Source: Roseibium alexandrii DFL-11 (GTDB lineage Bacteria > Pseudomonadota > Alphaproteobacteria > Rhizobiales > Stappiaceae). From it: a DNA stretch of 64,000 nucleotides. Shown piece by piece: positions 15,959 through 27,532 of the stretch. Location: assembly GCF_000158095.2 (NCBI RefSeq), contig NZ_CM011002.1, forward strand, positions 3,762,703 through 3,826,702, given 5' to 3'. The first letter of the stretch is position 1. Every line of letters starts with the position of its first letter. Under the pieces are notes generated by a model, which was not told the DNA's origin, searched no databases, and saw only the letters and a program-made list of their open reading frames with translations. The position numbers and the translations under genes are program-made.

Positions 15959-16933
15959 ATGATAGGTTTTGCAACACGTCGTTTGCTTCAAGCGATGATT
16001 GTCATGTTGGTGGTGGCGCTTCTTGCCTTCACCATGTTCCGTTTCGTCGGAGATCCGATCAACCAGATGGTCGGTATCGAGACATCCATTGAAGAACGTG
16101 AAGCACTGCGCGAGCGTTTGGGTCTGAACGACCCGATCCCGGTCCAGTTCGCCCGATTCATCGGCAATGCTGTGCAGTTCGACTTCGGCACATCCTATCA
16201 GTTCAAGCAGCCGGTTTCCGAGCTGTTTGCCAAACGTATTCCGGCAACGCTTGAGCTCAGTTTCGCATCCTTCATGTTTGCGCTGGTTGTCGGCATTCCT
16301 ATGGGCATCTACGCCGGTCTCAACCGCGAATCGGCAATCTCAAAACTGTTTCTATCCGTATCGTTGATCGGCATATCGTTGCCCACCTTCTTCATCGGGA
16401 TCTTGTTGATCTTCCTGTTCTCGGTCACTCTGCAATGGCTGCCAAGCTTCGGCCGCGGTGATGTCGTGCAAGTTGGCTCCTGGTGGACCACCGGCTTCCT
16501 CACCGTCTCAGGCCTGAAAGCACTGATCCTGCCGGCGGTCACACTCGGCATGTACCAGATGACCCTCATCATGCGGTTGATCCGGGCGGAAATGCTGGAA
16601 GTCATCCGGACCGATTACATCAAGTTCGCTCGCGCCCGCGGCTTGCCGGACCGGCTGGTCCACTTCCGTCACGCGCTGAAGAACACCATGGTTCCCGTGA
16701 TTACGATCACCGGTCTTCAGCTCGGGTCCATCATCGCATTTGCCACCATTACGGAGACCGTCTTCCAGTGGCCTGGTATGGGTTTGATGTTCCTGCAGGC
16801 GGTTCAGAACGTCGATATTCCGATCATGTCGGCCTATCTGCTGCTGACTGCTTTCCTGTTCGTCGCGATCAATTTCATCGTCGACATTCTCTATTTCTTC
16901 ATCGATCCGCGTCTGCGGGTCGGACGGCCATAA
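15959..16933 (+). CDS. ABC transporter permease, DppB/OppB type
   Basis: The 324-residue protein has about six membrane segments and the first-permease features of peptide transporters: N-terminal RRLLQAMIVMLVVALLAF, LGLNDPIPVQF, and the EAA loop with YIKFARARGLPDR, which contacts the ATPase. The C-terminal segment DILYFFIDPRLRVG is standard for this subunit. It forms the channel with the next gene product. The start ATG at 15959 lies after the terminator hairpin. Confidence 0.93.
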   Translation: MIGFATRRLLQAMIVMLVVALLAFTMFRFVGDPINQMVGIETSIEEREALRERLGLNDPIPVQFARFIGNAVQFDFGTSYQFKQPVSELFAKRIPATLELSFASFMFALVVGIPMGIYAGLNRESAISKLFLSVSLIGISLPTFFIGILLIFLFSVTLQWLPSFGRGDVVQVGSWWTTGFLTVSGLKALILPAVTLGMYQMTLIMRLIRAEMLEVIRTDYIKFARARGLPDRLVHFRHALKNTMVPVITITGLQLGSIIAFATITETVFQWPGMGLMFLQAVQNVDIPIMSAYLLLTAFLFVAINFIVDILYFFIDPRLRVGRP

Positions 16934-16945
16934 GGAGACTTGACC

Positions 16946-17890
16946 ATGGCTGATGTCTCCACACCGAATAGCGAGCCGAAAGGCCGCCTCGCACGCATCA
17001 TCGACAGCGACCTGTTCCACTCCTTCCTACGCTCGAAGGTCACCGTGGTTGCCGCTGTGATGACACTGATCCTGTTTCTGGTCGCATTCCTTGCGCCCTG
17101 GGTCGCGCCCCACAATCCGTTTGATCTGGCCACGATTTCCATTCTGGACGCCCGCGTTCCACCGGTCTGGATGGAGTTTGCTGATCCCCGCTTCCTGCTC
17201 GGCACCGATGATCAGGGCCGGGATCTGTTGTCCGGGATCTTCTACGGCATGCGGATTTCGCTCATTGTCGGTTTCTGTTCGGTCATCTCTGCTGCCATCA
17301 TCGGCATCACTGCAGGCCTCGTCGCCGGTTATATGGGCGGACGTGTCGATGCGATCATCATGCGGATCGCCGATGTCCAGTTGACTTTCCCGGCCATCTT
17401 GATCGCGCTTCTGATTGACGGTGTCGCAGCCGGCATCTTCGGCGGGATCGACCGCGAGATCTTCGCCTTCTACATCCTGATCGTAGCGCTCGCGCTGTCG
17501 TTCTGGGTTCAGTACGCCCGGACGGTTCGCGGGTCCACGATGGTGGAAAAGAACAAGGAATATGTTCAGGCAGCCCGCGTGATCGGCATTCCCTCGGTCA
17601 TCATCATGGTGCGCCACATCCTGCCGAACGTGATGGGTCCGGTTCTGGTTATTGCGACCATCAACCTGGCGCTGGCGATCGTGACAGAATCCAGCCTATC
17701 GTTCCTCGGCGTCGGCATGCCGCCTACCCAGCCGTCCCTCGGCACACTGATCGCGATCGGCAACGACTTCCTCTATTCCGGGGAATGGTGGATCGCGATT
17801 TTCCCGGGCATTGCGCTTGCTCTGCTGGTTTTGAACGTCAACTTGTTGGGCGACTGGCTGCGTGACGCCCTCAACCCGAAACTGCGCTGA
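16946..17890 (+). CDS. ABC transporter permease, DppC/OppC type
   Basis: The 314-residue partner permease has the characteristic GTDDQGRDLLSGIFYGMRISL motif near residues 92-112 and an EAA loop with YVQAARVIGIPS. It carries five to six membrane segments and ends GDWLRDALNPKLR, typical of the DppC subunit. The ATG at 16946 is preferred because AAGGAG at 16932-16937 is correctly spaced from it; a TTG two codons earlier lies too close. It follows the first permease by 12 bases. Confidence 0.93.
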   Translation: MADVSTPNSEPKGRLARIIDSDLFHSFLRSKVTVVAAVMTLILFLVAFLAPWVAPHNPFDLATISILDARVPPVWMEFADPRFLLGTDDQGRDLLSGIFYGMRISLIVGFCSVISAAIIGITAGLVAGYMGGRVDAIIMRIADVQLTFPAILIALLIDGVAAGIFGGIDREIFAFYILIVALALSFWVQYARTVRGSTMVEKNKEYVQAARVIGIPSVIIMVRHILPNVMGPVLVIATINLALAIVTESSLSFLGVGMPPTQPSLGTLIAIGNDFLYSGEWWIAIFPGIALALLVLNVNLLGDWLRDALNPKLR

Positions 17891-17900
17891 GGTGCCTCCC

Positions 17901-19622
<1,722 letters not shown>

Positions 19623-19637
19623 TACCTCAACGATTTG

Positions 19638-19672
19638 CACTGTCCCGCCTTTTGCGGGGCAGTGTCTTTTTT
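19638..19672 (+). terminator. Intrinsic terminator after the peptide ABC operon
   Basis: CACTGTCCCGC at 19638-19648 pairs with GCGGGGCAGTG at 19654-19664, with one G-T wobble, around a CTTTT loop, and is followed by TCTTTTTT. Confidence 0.88.
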
Positions 19673-20218
19673 CAGCTAACTGACTGTTTATGAGTCTTTT
19701 TTGAGATTCGCCTGAGTCGTCTACTTGACTCTGCAGACACCCCTGATTCCCGCTTTGCCGCCCAGCGATAGTCACAGTGGACTCCGGACCCGGCAATTCT
19801 TGCCGCCCCTGATATTAAGAATCTTCTATTTAGTGTATTTGGGGATACTCAATTCCCAATTAATCGTACTTCAAATCTTTGAGAGATTGCCTCAGCGTAT
19901 TTTTTTGAATTCCAACCACATATTTTCAAGTATTTTTCAATTTTGAATTTAATTATAAGGACTTTATATTTTCCGTTCTAAATTTTTTCTATTTTTAATT
20001 TCCATATGGATTCACATGACCACTTTTTACTTTCCCCTTCGACATTACATTTCAACCCAATCGACCAAATCATTGGTATTCCTGCCAGGGAGCAAAGCTC
20101 TCCCCCGTCAGAGCTATCTGACCTCCAGATTGAAGCGCGGACCACCTGTACTGCATTTTCAAACCGAAGCGACACCCGGCGTCACGCGACCGGGAAAGCA
20201 CAGGGAACGGGGATCATC
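19673..20218. other. Gene-free, AT-rich block upstream of the pseudo-P-type ATPase
   Basis: About 545 bases lack a convincing gene. From roughly 19,790 to 20,060 the base composition is far richer in A and T than the rest of the window, with many T and A runs. An in-frame extension of the next gene covers 20006-20218, but its translation looks noncoding. The block probably holds promoter and regulatory DNA for the downstream genes. Confidence 0.5.
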
Positions 20219-21787
20219 ATGCAACAGGCCGCAAAAAAGCCGGCTCTTTCACTGGAAGTCATCAGCAGGACGACATTGATCGCAATCGCATCAATTCTTC
20301 TCGCCGTAGCATCAGCGCATTCAGGCACAGAACCAAACACAGTGTCCGTCATCAGCCTCTGCGCCATGTCGGTTCTGTTCTCAGCCACCAGTCTGGCTTT
20401 CTGTCCCGAAGCTGCCGCGGGCCGCAGCTTGAACTATGCAACAGCGCTCGTTTGTGGAGGCCTGCTAATTGCAGATCCTTTCCTCCCATTCATTTTAGCC
20501 GGCGGCATCAACCCCCATGCCCCTGCGCTTTCCGCCGGAGTTATGATGATTCTGCGCGCCTTCGCTGTTTGGATCCTGCCACCGCGGGGCGAACGTACAG
20601 GCCTCAAAGAAGCTTTTGCGTCCAGCCAGCTCAGCCTTCTATGCGGCGTTCTTTGGCTTGGCGTGAATCCCGATAAAGCGCCGATTGCAACAGTTGTCTG
20701 CCTGGTGCTCTCCTGGCCCTATCTTGTTGATGGCATCAACGCCTTTGCAGACAAAGTCTATCTGGAAGCGGCCAAGGCCGCTGGGGTTCGGAGCCTTGGG
20801 AGTGCAGCGTTCAACAAGGTCGCATCAGCCCGCGATATCGTCATCGACAAGGCCGCAGTCATGTCCGGGCCGAACCTGGTGGTGACCAATGTCATGGCTT
20901 TCAACAATGAACCCAAAACACTGCTTGCCGTTGCCGCATCGGCTGAAAGCAGGAGCAATCATCCAGTCGCAGAAGCATTGCGCCAACTGGCGGTGCAATG
21001 GCGTGTCGACATCAAGCGGCCCGATCGCTTTGACCAAGCCCCCGGACTGGGCGCAGTCGCTTTGCTCGGCGGGCAAAGTGTAGTGATCGGCACGGCCAAC
21101 CTTATGCAGAAGCACAAGATCGATAGCTTCACCGCCGACGCCATCGCCCGTTCGCTAGAAGCAGACGGCAAAACGGTTCTCAGGGTTGCTGTTGGTGGCC
21201 GTGTTGTTGGTGTCCTCGGCCTTGAAGGCACCTTGCGACAGGATGCAGGTGTTGCTGCCTTTGCGCTGCGCGCGGAAGGCCTCGTACCCTGGCTTTATAG
21301 CGGGGACAGTGAAAAGACACGCGAAGCCCTTGCCAACATGCTGGGCCTGGAACCGGTTGCAGATCCGCGTCCCGGCGAAAGCGCAGCGGAAGCGGCACAC
21401 CGCTCTTTAGGCGATCAACATCCTTTGGTGCTGACCTTGTCGCAGGACCGGACATCTTTAGAGTTGAGATCCGTCCATGAGACCGCAGAAGATAACAGCG
21501 CGCCGCAAACGACGATCCTGGCTGTGAGCAACACCGAAGACATCGGGGCTTTCCCCGCACTGAAAGACCTTGCCATGCGACGCACGGCGCTCGCCGCCCA
21601 CGCGCAGCGGTTTTTGTCGGGCCTGTCGATCTTGTGCGGGGTTTGCGGTGGTTCGCTGCTGCTCCCCATGTCGGCGGCCCCAGTTCTATTCCTTGTCAGC
21701 CTCATCGTCCTCTGGACTTTCGCGCGCTACTCGGTTGCGGACCGCAAACAGGAAACAAACGCAGGGAGCCTGATCGCGGCGGGTTGA
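20219..21787 (+). CDS. Degenerate P1B-type ATPase-like membrane protein (probably inactive)
   Basis: The 522-residue protein aligns by eye to heavy-metal P-type ATPases: several N-terminal membrane segments, a P-domain start, SNHPVAEAL (the HP motif), an N-domain strand GLGAVALLGGQSVVIGTANLM, and two C-terminal helices. Key catalytic parts are altered. The metal-binding CPC is SWPY at 165-168; the phosphorylation motif DKTGT reads DKAAV (Asp 210 kept); GDxxxT-type residues survive only as SGDSEKT at 361-367; and the TGDGVND hinge is missing. The ATG at 20219 has GGAACGGGG upstream. Metal pumping is unlikely; a binding or regulatory role is conceivable. A dehydratase gene follows 84 bases later. 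Confidence 0.75.
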   Translation: MQQAAKKPALSLEVISRTTLIAIASILLAVASAHSGTEPNTVSVISLCAMSVLFSATSLAFCPEAAAGRSLNYATALVCGGLLIADPFLPFILAGGINPHAPALSAGVMMILRAFAVWILPPRGERTGLKEAFASSQLSLLCGVLWLGVNPDKAPIATVVCLVLSWPYLVDGINAFADKVYLEAAKAAGVRSLGSAAFNKVASARDIVIDKAAVMSGPNLVVTNVMAFNNEPKTLLAVAASAESRSNHPVAEALRQLAVQWRVDIKRPDRFDQAPGLGAVALLGGQSVVIGTANLMQKHKIDSFTADAIARSLEADGKTVLRVAVGGRVVGVLGLEGTLRQDAGVAAFALRAEGLVPWLYSGDSEKTREALANMLGLEPVADPRPGESAAEAAHRSLGDQHPLVLTLSQDRTSLELRSVHETAEDNSAPQTTILAVSNTEDIGAFPALKDLAMRRTALAAHAQRFLSGLSILCGVCGGSLLLPMSAAPVLFLVSLIVLWTFARYSVADRKQETNAGSLIAAG

Positions 21788-21871
21788 TCTAATGCGCTTT
21801 ACAAGCCTGTTCGAGCGGGTATTTATCGGCTCACACCCTCTGCCGTGAGGGGAACAGAGGGTAAGGCGCCG

Positions 21872-23668
21872 ATGACACATACCAAGACACCGAATTTCCG
21901 TTCTGCCGCTTGGTTCAACAACCCAGACAACCCGGGGATGACGGCGCTTTACATCGAACGCTATCTGAATTTCGGGATTACCCGCGAAGAACTACAGTCC
22001 GGAAAACCGATCATCGGTATCGCCCAGACAGGGTCGGATCTCTCACCGTGCAACCGCCACCACCTTGAGCTTGCCAAGCGTGTGCGCGAAGGCATTCGGG
22101 ACGCTGGCGGGATCGCATTTGAATTCCCTGTCCATCCGATTCAGGAAACCGGACGGCGGCCAACAGCAACGCTCGACCGAAACCTTGCCTATCTCGGCCT
22201 CGTTGAATTGCTGCATGGATACCCGCTTGATGGGGTGGTTCTAACCATCGGCTGTGACAAGACAACACCGGCCTGTCTGATGGCCGCCGCAACGGTCAAC
22301 ATTCCGGCAATCGCCTTGTCTGTTGGTCCCATGCTCAACGGCTGGCACAAGGGTGAGCGCACAGGCTCGGGCACCATCGTCTGGAAAGCCCGGCAAATGC
22401 TGGCCGCGGGCGACATCGACTATGAAGGCTTCATGGATCTTGTCGCCTCATCCGCCCCCTCTGTTGGCTATTGCAACACGATGGGCACGGCAACGACCAT
22501 GAATTCCCTCGCCGAAGCCCTTGGAATGCAGCTCCCGGGCGCGGCTGCCATTCCGGCGCCTTACCGGGAACGCGGCGCCATTTCCTATGAAACTGGCCGC
22601 CGAATCGTGGAAATGGCTTATGAGGATCTGAAACCGTCCGACATCATGACCCGGCAAGCCTTCGAAAACGCCATCGTCGTGAATTCGGCAATTGGCGGGT
22701 CTACAAACGCTCCAATCCATTTGAACGGCATCGCCCGGCATCTTGGGATCGAGCTCACGAATGACGATTGGCAGAAGATTGGTCATGACGTGCCGCTTCT
22801 GGTCAATCTTCAGCCTGCCGGCGCCTATTTGGGTGAAGATTACTTCCACGCGGGCGGTGTCCCGGCTGTTGTTGCCGAGCTACTCCGCCATCAACAGCTT
22901 CCGCACCCGGACACGCTGACCGCAAACGGGAAAACGATTGAGGCAAACTGCGCTGGCGTTGTCACAGATCTGCCCGATGTCATCAAACCGTTCGACGCGC
23001 CGATGTTGGAAAAGGCCGGATTCTTGAACTTGAAGGGCAACCTCTTCGACAGCGCGATCATGAAAACCAGTGTCATCTCTGATGAGTTCCGCAACCGCTA
23101 TCTCTCAAATTCGAACGACCCGGACGCGTTTGAAGGCCGCGCGATCGTTTTCGAGGGACCGGAGGATTACCACCACCGGATTGACGATCCAGACCTGAAG
23201 ATCGACGAAAACTGCATGCTGTTCGTTCGCGGAACAGGTCCAATCGGTTATCCGGGCGGGGCTGAGGTGGTGAACATGCAGCCACCTGCAGCCCTTATCA
23301 AACAGGGGATCACGGCCCTGCCATGCATCGGCGACGGCCGTCAGTCCGGAACATCAGGTTCTCCCTCGATCCTGAATGCAGCTCCCGAGGCCGCTGCAAT
23401 GGGCGGATTGGCGTTGTTGCAAACCGGGGATCGTGTTCGGATCGATCTGAGAGCAGGATCAGCCAACATTCTCATATCGGATGAAGAACTGGTGCAGCGC
23501 CGCGCGCTGCTTGAAGAAAGCGGCGGGTTCGAAGTCGCAGAAAGCCAGACGCCCTGGCAGGAAATCCAGCGCAGCATGGTGGCCCAGTTCGACAAGGGCA
23601 TGGTTTTGGAACCGGCTGTCAAATATCGGGACGTCGCGCACAAAGGTTTGCCACGGGACAATCACTAA
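21872..23668 (+). CDS. IlvD/Edd family sugar-acid dehydratase
   Basis: The 598-residue protein is of dihydroxy-acid/sugar-acid dehydratase type. Iron-sulfur ligands are visible in [21 protein letters not shown] and [17 protein letters not shown]. The C-terminal half has the [22 protein letters not shown] motif. The [28 protein letters not shown] start is typical of the pentonate (arabonate/xylonate) branch rather than the valine-pathway IlvD. It probably converts an aldonic acid to a 2-keto-3-deoxy acid. The ATG at 21872 fits the family. It may be co-transcribed with the pseudo-ATPase gene upstream. Confidence 0.85.
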   Translation: MTHTKTPNFRSAAWFNNPDNPGMTALYIERYLNFGITREELQSGKPIIGIAQTGSDLSPCNRHHLELAKRVREGIRDAGGIAFEFPVHPIQETGRRPTATLDRNLAYLGLVELLHGYPLDGVVLTIGCDKTTPACLMAAATVNIPAIALSVGPMLNGWHKGERTGSGTIVWKARQMLAAGDIDYEGFMDLVASSAPSVGYCNTMGTATTMNSLAEALGMQLPGAAAIPAPYRERGAISYETGRRIVEMAYEDLKPSDIMTRQAFENAIVVNSAIGGSTNAPIHLNGIARHLGIELTNDDWQKIGHDVPLLVNLQPAGAYLGEDYFHAGGVPAVVAELLRHQQLPHPDTLTANGKTIEANCAGVVTDLPDVIKPFDAPMLEKAGFLNLKGNLFDSAIMKTSVISDEFRNRYLSNSNDPDAFEGRAIVFEGPEDYHHRIDDPDLKIDENCMLFVRGTGPIGYPGGAEVVNMQPPAALIKQGITALPCIGDGRQSGTSGSPSILNAAPEAAAMGGLALLQTGDRVRIDLRAGSANILISDEELVQRRALLEESGGFEVAESQTPWQEIQRSMVAQFDKGMVLEPAVKYRDVAHKGLPRDNH

Positions 23669-23800
23669 GCGAAAAAGATATTGGTGAGTGCTGAAAACTC
23701 CCGAGGAAACTTACATCCTCGGAAAAACTGCCAATGAAACGATTTTTCAAAGATTCCCGCGCACTATGACCAGAACAGGGTCTTGTAGCGAGTAGGTTTC

Positions 23801-26263
23801 TTGGGCAGTCACACCAGCAAAACAGCATCGTCCACCGAGATGGACGCTACTCTGGATAAAGAGCAGCGCGCCACCGATCCGTCTGCTGATGAGCAGGTCA
23901 CCATCGCTGCAAATACCAGCGGCATCGACCTCGACGGTGCCGTGGTGGACACCCGCGCCAAGCGGCCCAGCCGTACAGTTTTCGACTTCGATGATATTCC
24001 AGAAGTTGGCCCGGGCCGCCGCGCCACAGATATGCCGGTGGATGCGCCTGCAAAAGCACTTCAGAACCTTGCAACTGTTGGACTGGTGATCGCTTTGGCG
24101 ACCGCCCTTTATGTCGTCGCCGGGGAAGGCATCAACCGCTTCTTCGGGGTCGGACTGGCATTCTTCGCAGGCGGATTGGCGGTTTGGCGGTTGTTTGCCG
24201 ATGACATGCAGCGGTCTATCCAGTCCCTGCAACATAAGGACGAGAAAATCCGACGTCTCATGGCCCGCTGCGAGGAATTGGAAGACCAGGCCTGGGAGCT
24301 CGGTGAGTCCGACGAACGGCACGCCAGTATTCTTGGAACGCTCGGCGATGTGGTCATCCGGCGCGACCAAGCCGGCATGATAACCTATGCGAATTCCGCT
24401 GCGGACGATGTCTTTGGGAAAGATCATGAGCTGCAGCCTGGGCGGCTGATGCAGTTGCCGATCGCCAACAAGGTTGCGGGTGAGATATTCGATCTGGATG
24501 CGCCGGCAGAAAATAACGGCGGCATTGGTTTTGGGGACCTTAGGCTGCGCACCGCTCAAGGCGAACGCTGGTTTTCGCGGATCGATATTCCGGTCCGGGA
24601 CACTGCAACCGACCGGCAGTTGGTCCAGACGGTCTTGCGCGATGTCACCGAGCGGCGCTTGATCGAAGAAGAGCTGCTCGCGGCCCGTCACTCTGCTGAA
24701 ACCTCCAACGAAGCCAAATCCCGGTTTCTTGCGACAGTAAGCCATGAAATCCGCACGCCGCTGAATGGCGTTTTGGGCATGGCAGCGCTTTTGCGGGATA
24801 CACGCCTGACCAAAGAACAGAGCGCCTATATCAAGGCACTGGAAACCTCCGGCGAAACCTTACTGCTTTTAATCGACGAAGTGCTCGATTTTTCAAAGGT
24901 TGAGGCCGGAAAGCTCGATATTCACGCCGCCCCGATCAAGGTTGGTGCATTGGCCGAAAGCGTGGTCGAACTGCTGGCGCCAAAAGCCCATGCGAAGCAC
25001 CTCGAAATTGGCACGTTGATCGATTCCCGCCTGCCGGAACACGTGACGCTTGACGCAACCCGCGTGCGGCAGATCCTCTTCAATCTCATCGGAAACGGCG
25101 TGAAGTTCACCGATGATGGGGGTGTTGCCGTCGAGCTCCACGGCCGTCCGAACCTTGAAGGTGGCAGCTTCCTCGATCTGGTTGTGCGGGACACCGGCAT
25201 CGGTTTTGCCGCCGACGAGGCGGAACGCCTGTTCCAGGAGTTTGAACAGGTCGATCATGGACCAGCCCGAAAGTTTGGCGGCACTGGCCTTGGCCTCGCC
25301 ATCGCGCAGCGACTGGCACATCTCATGGGCGGCGGCATCAGTGCCCGCCCAGCTTCAGAAGGTGGTGCACTTTTTGAAGTTTCCCTGCCAATCCCGGAAG
25401 ACCTGACCGAAACCACAGACCCGCGCCTGGAAAAGTTTTCCGGCAAGAAGATCGTTTTTGTCACCTCCAGCCGGATCGAGTGCCCCCTGATTGCCAAAAA
25501 GCTCGAGCAGTACGATGCGCAGGTTTCGGTTCTGGAACCAGGCAGCGACGGTCTGGATGAGGCGCTGATGACAGCAGAATTGCTTGTCGTGGACAATTCG
25601 GCGCTCTCCGACAGCGCCGGCTGGTTGGCTTCGGCACATTTGAGCGGATGCAAGGCACCGGCGGTCGTCTTGATCTCACCGCCGGAGCGTGACCGCCTGG
25701 AGCATTTGCGGGAAGCAGGCTACGCAGCTTATCTGATCCGTCCCGTGCGCATTGACACGCTTGTTCAGGTGTTCTCGGGCCTTTTAGACGCCGAGACCTC
25801 GGACCATGCCTGGGAAGTCAGTGCAGAACCTGTTCAAAACAGTTTCCTGTCCAATCGGGCCGCTGTGCCGGGCCGGCCGCTGAAATTGCTTGTCGCAGAG
25901 GACAATGACATCAACCGCCTGCTCAGCGAGGCCATGTTGCGTAAACTCGGCCACGTCCCGGTGTTAGTCGTGGACGGCGAAAAAGCTGTTGCAGAAGCGG
26001 CAAGCGGGACATTCGATGCAATTCTTATGGACCTCCACATGCCGGGTCTTGACGGGATCAGCGCCGTCAAGCAAATCCGTCGCGACGAGCGTGTTAGTGG
26101 GCGCCCTGAAGTGCCGGTTCTTATTGTCACGGCTGACGTGATGCAGGAAGCCCGAGATCAGGCTGCCGACGTTGGGGCCGCTGGCTATCTTACGAAACCA
26201 CTGTCCGTAGACGACATTTCAGATGCTCTTGCGGAAATTGGACGGATGAAAGCTGCTGGCTGA
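23801..26263 (+). CDS. Membrane hybrid histidine kinase with PAS and receiver domains
   Basis: The 820-residue protein has an acidic N terminus, two membrane helices (about 87-107 and 113-132), a PAS domain (about 172-290), HisKA with phosphoacceptor His 315 in FLATVSHEIRTPLNG, HATPase_c (FNLIGNGVKFT, then DTGIGF and FGGTGLGLAI), a degenerate receiver-like domain at about 545-665, and an active receiver (KLLVAEDNDINR) with Asp 744 in LMDLHMPG. No HPt domain is present, so phosphorelay needs a separate partner. The start is a TTG with a GAGTAGG-like site; an ATG at 23840 is an alternative. The next gene, 258 bases on, is the OlsB-like acyltransferase. The signal is unknown. Confidence 0.9.
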   Translation: MGSHTSKTASSTEMDATLDKEQRATDPSADEQVTIAANTSGIDLDGAVVDTRAKRPSRTVFDFDDIPEVGPGRRATDMPVDAPAKALQNLATVGLVIALATALYVVAGEGINRFFGVGLAFFAGGLAVWRLFADDMQRSIQSLQHKDEKIRRLMARCEELEDQAWELGESDERHASILGTLGDVVIRRDQAGMITYANSAADDVFGKDHELQPGRLMQLPIANKVAGEIFDLDAPAENNGGIGFGDLRLRTAQGERWFSRIDIPVRDTATDRQLVQTVLRDVTERRLIEEELLAARHSAETSNEAKSRFLATVSHEIRTPLNGVLGMAALLRDTRLTKEQSAYIKALETSGETLLLLIDEVLDFSKVEAGKLDIHAAPIKVGALAESVVELLAPKAHAKHLEIGTLIDSRLPEHVTLDATRVRQILFNLIGNGVKFTDDGGVAVELHGRPNLEGGSFLDLVVRDTGIGFAADEAERLFQEFEQVDHGPARKFGGTGLGLAIAQRLAHLMGGGISARPASEGGALFEVSLPIPEDLTETTDPRLEKFSGKKIVFVTSSRIECPLIAKKLEQYDAQVSVLEPGSDGLDEALMTAELLVVDNSALSDSAGWLASAHLSGCKAPAVVLISPPERDRLEHLREAGYAAYLIRPVRIDTLVQVFSGLLDAETSDHAWEVSAEPVQNSFLSNRAAVPGRPLKLLVAEDNDINRLLSEAMLRKLGHVPVLVVDGEKAVAEAASGTFDAILMDLHMPGLDGISAVKQIRRDERVSGRPEVPVLIVTADVMQEARDQAADVGAAGYLTKPLSVDDISDALAEIGRMKAAG

Positions 26264-26521
26264 CCGGCCGGCTCCCGACAACGGTTCACGACCGGCAGAT
26301 TTCCCAATAACCATCTTGTAATATAAGCTGGCCTTGAAAGACGCCGGGCTCAACCCAATGTCATGCAGATGTCGGAAAAGTATGGTCTACGGCTTTGTCA
26401 ATCCAGAGCCAACCTAGATTCGCAATCTGAGCCGGCATAGGAAGACTGGCGGAGATCCAAGCGGTCAATGCAATGATCCGGCCCGGTTTTCGATAAGAAA
26501 CAGACGAAGGGTGGACCGTCC

Positions 26522-27448
26522 ATGATGCGCCAGAACCTATTTTCGCCTAGAAAACTGGTGCGGAAATTTACGCCTGCGATGCGCCCGCTGCCAGCTGTGC
26601 CGTACGGAGCCGTTCAGATGCCGGTCAAAACCGGCGAAACCCTTGGACGTATCGGATCCCTCGAAGTGCGCATGGCGCGCAATTTCAAGGAAGTGAAAAA
26701 AGCCCAGCGCCTTCGTTATGAAGTGTTTTATGAAGAAATGTCCGCGGTCGCCGACGCACAGACTTTGGCGACACGGCGCGACGCCGATCCATTCGATGCC
26801 TATTGCGATCATCTTCTGGTCGTAGATCACGCCTCTCTCAAGCGAAACAAGCTCGGCCGTTTGAAGCCCGAAATCGTCGGCACCTACCGTGTTTTGCGCC
26901 AGGATGTTGCTGACCGGCATGGCGGATTCTACACATCCGCAGAATACGACATCCAGTCATTGATCGATGCCAATCCTGGCAAGCGGTTCATGGAACTCGG
27001 CCGGTCCTGCGTTCTGAAACCTTACCGGAACAAGAAAACCATCGAGCTGCTCTGGCACGGTCTTTGGTCTTACATTTTGCGGCACAAGATCGACGTCATG
27101 CTGGGCTGTGCGTCCATTGAAGGGACCAACCCCGACGCCATGGCGGACCAGCTGGGTTTTCTGCACCACAATTCACTCGCGCCGGAAGAGTGGCGGGTTC
27201 GCGCTATCGAGAACCGTTTCGTGGACATGAACCGGCGGCCCGCTGCCGACATCAATCAGAAAGAAGCCTTGCGGGCGCTGCCTCCGCTCATCAAGGGGTA
27301 TCTCCGTCTGGGGGCCTTTGTCGGCGAGGGTGCGGTGATTGACCATCAGTTCGGGACGACCGACGTTTTGATTGTGATGCCGGTTTCGGAACTGAATACG
27401 CGGTATGTGAACTACTATGGCGCCGACGCGAGCCGCTACGCCAGCTAA
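26522..27448 (+). CDS. olsB: Ornithine-acyl-ACP N-acyltransferase-like GNAT protein (OlsB family)
   Basis: The 308-residue GNAT-fold protein has the OlsB-family pattern: GSLEVRMARNFKEVKKAQRLRY with VFYEEM, then DAYCDHLLVVD, GTYRVLRQ, and MELGRSCVLKPYR. In rhizobia OlsB makes lyso-ornithine lipid from ornithine and acyl-ACP, the first step of ornithine lipid synthesis. No olsA (second acyltransferase) gene is adjacent. The N-terminal 45 residues are basic and variable. Assignment as OlsB rather than another hemolysin-like acyltransferase is likely but not certain. The 258 bases before it hold no recognised gene or RNA. Confidence 0.75.
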   Translation: MMRQNLFSPRKLVRKFTPAMRPLPAVPYGAVQMPVKTGETLGRIGSLEVRMARNFKEVKKAQRLRYEVFYEEMSAVADAQTLATRRDADPFDAYCDHLLVVDHASLKRNKLGRLKPEIVGTYRVLRQDVADRHGGFYTSAEYDIQSLIDANPGKRFMELGRSCVLKPYRNKKTIELLWHGLWSYILRHKIDVMLGCASIEGTNPDAMADQLGFLHHNSLAPEEWRVRAIENRFVDMNRRPAADINQKEALRALPPLIKGYLRLGAFVGEGAVIDHQFGTTDVLIVMPVSELNTRYVNYYGADASRYAS

Positions 27449-27532
27449 TCGGCCGTTTCCGCTCGAAACTCCATTCTGAACACCAATTTCCGGAAGGCTT
27501 AACGCCCCCTTAAATCGCCGCATTCTAGAATC

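Noticed and set aside
14222..15991. 589-residue minus-strand frame
   Set aside because: It is fully antisense to the SBP gene with signal peptide and family motifs, and crosses a terminator; no family match seen.
26264..26521. Possible RNA gene between the kinase and olsB-like gene
   Set aside because: No cloverleaf or strong hairpin and no coding frame with motifs; left unassigned.
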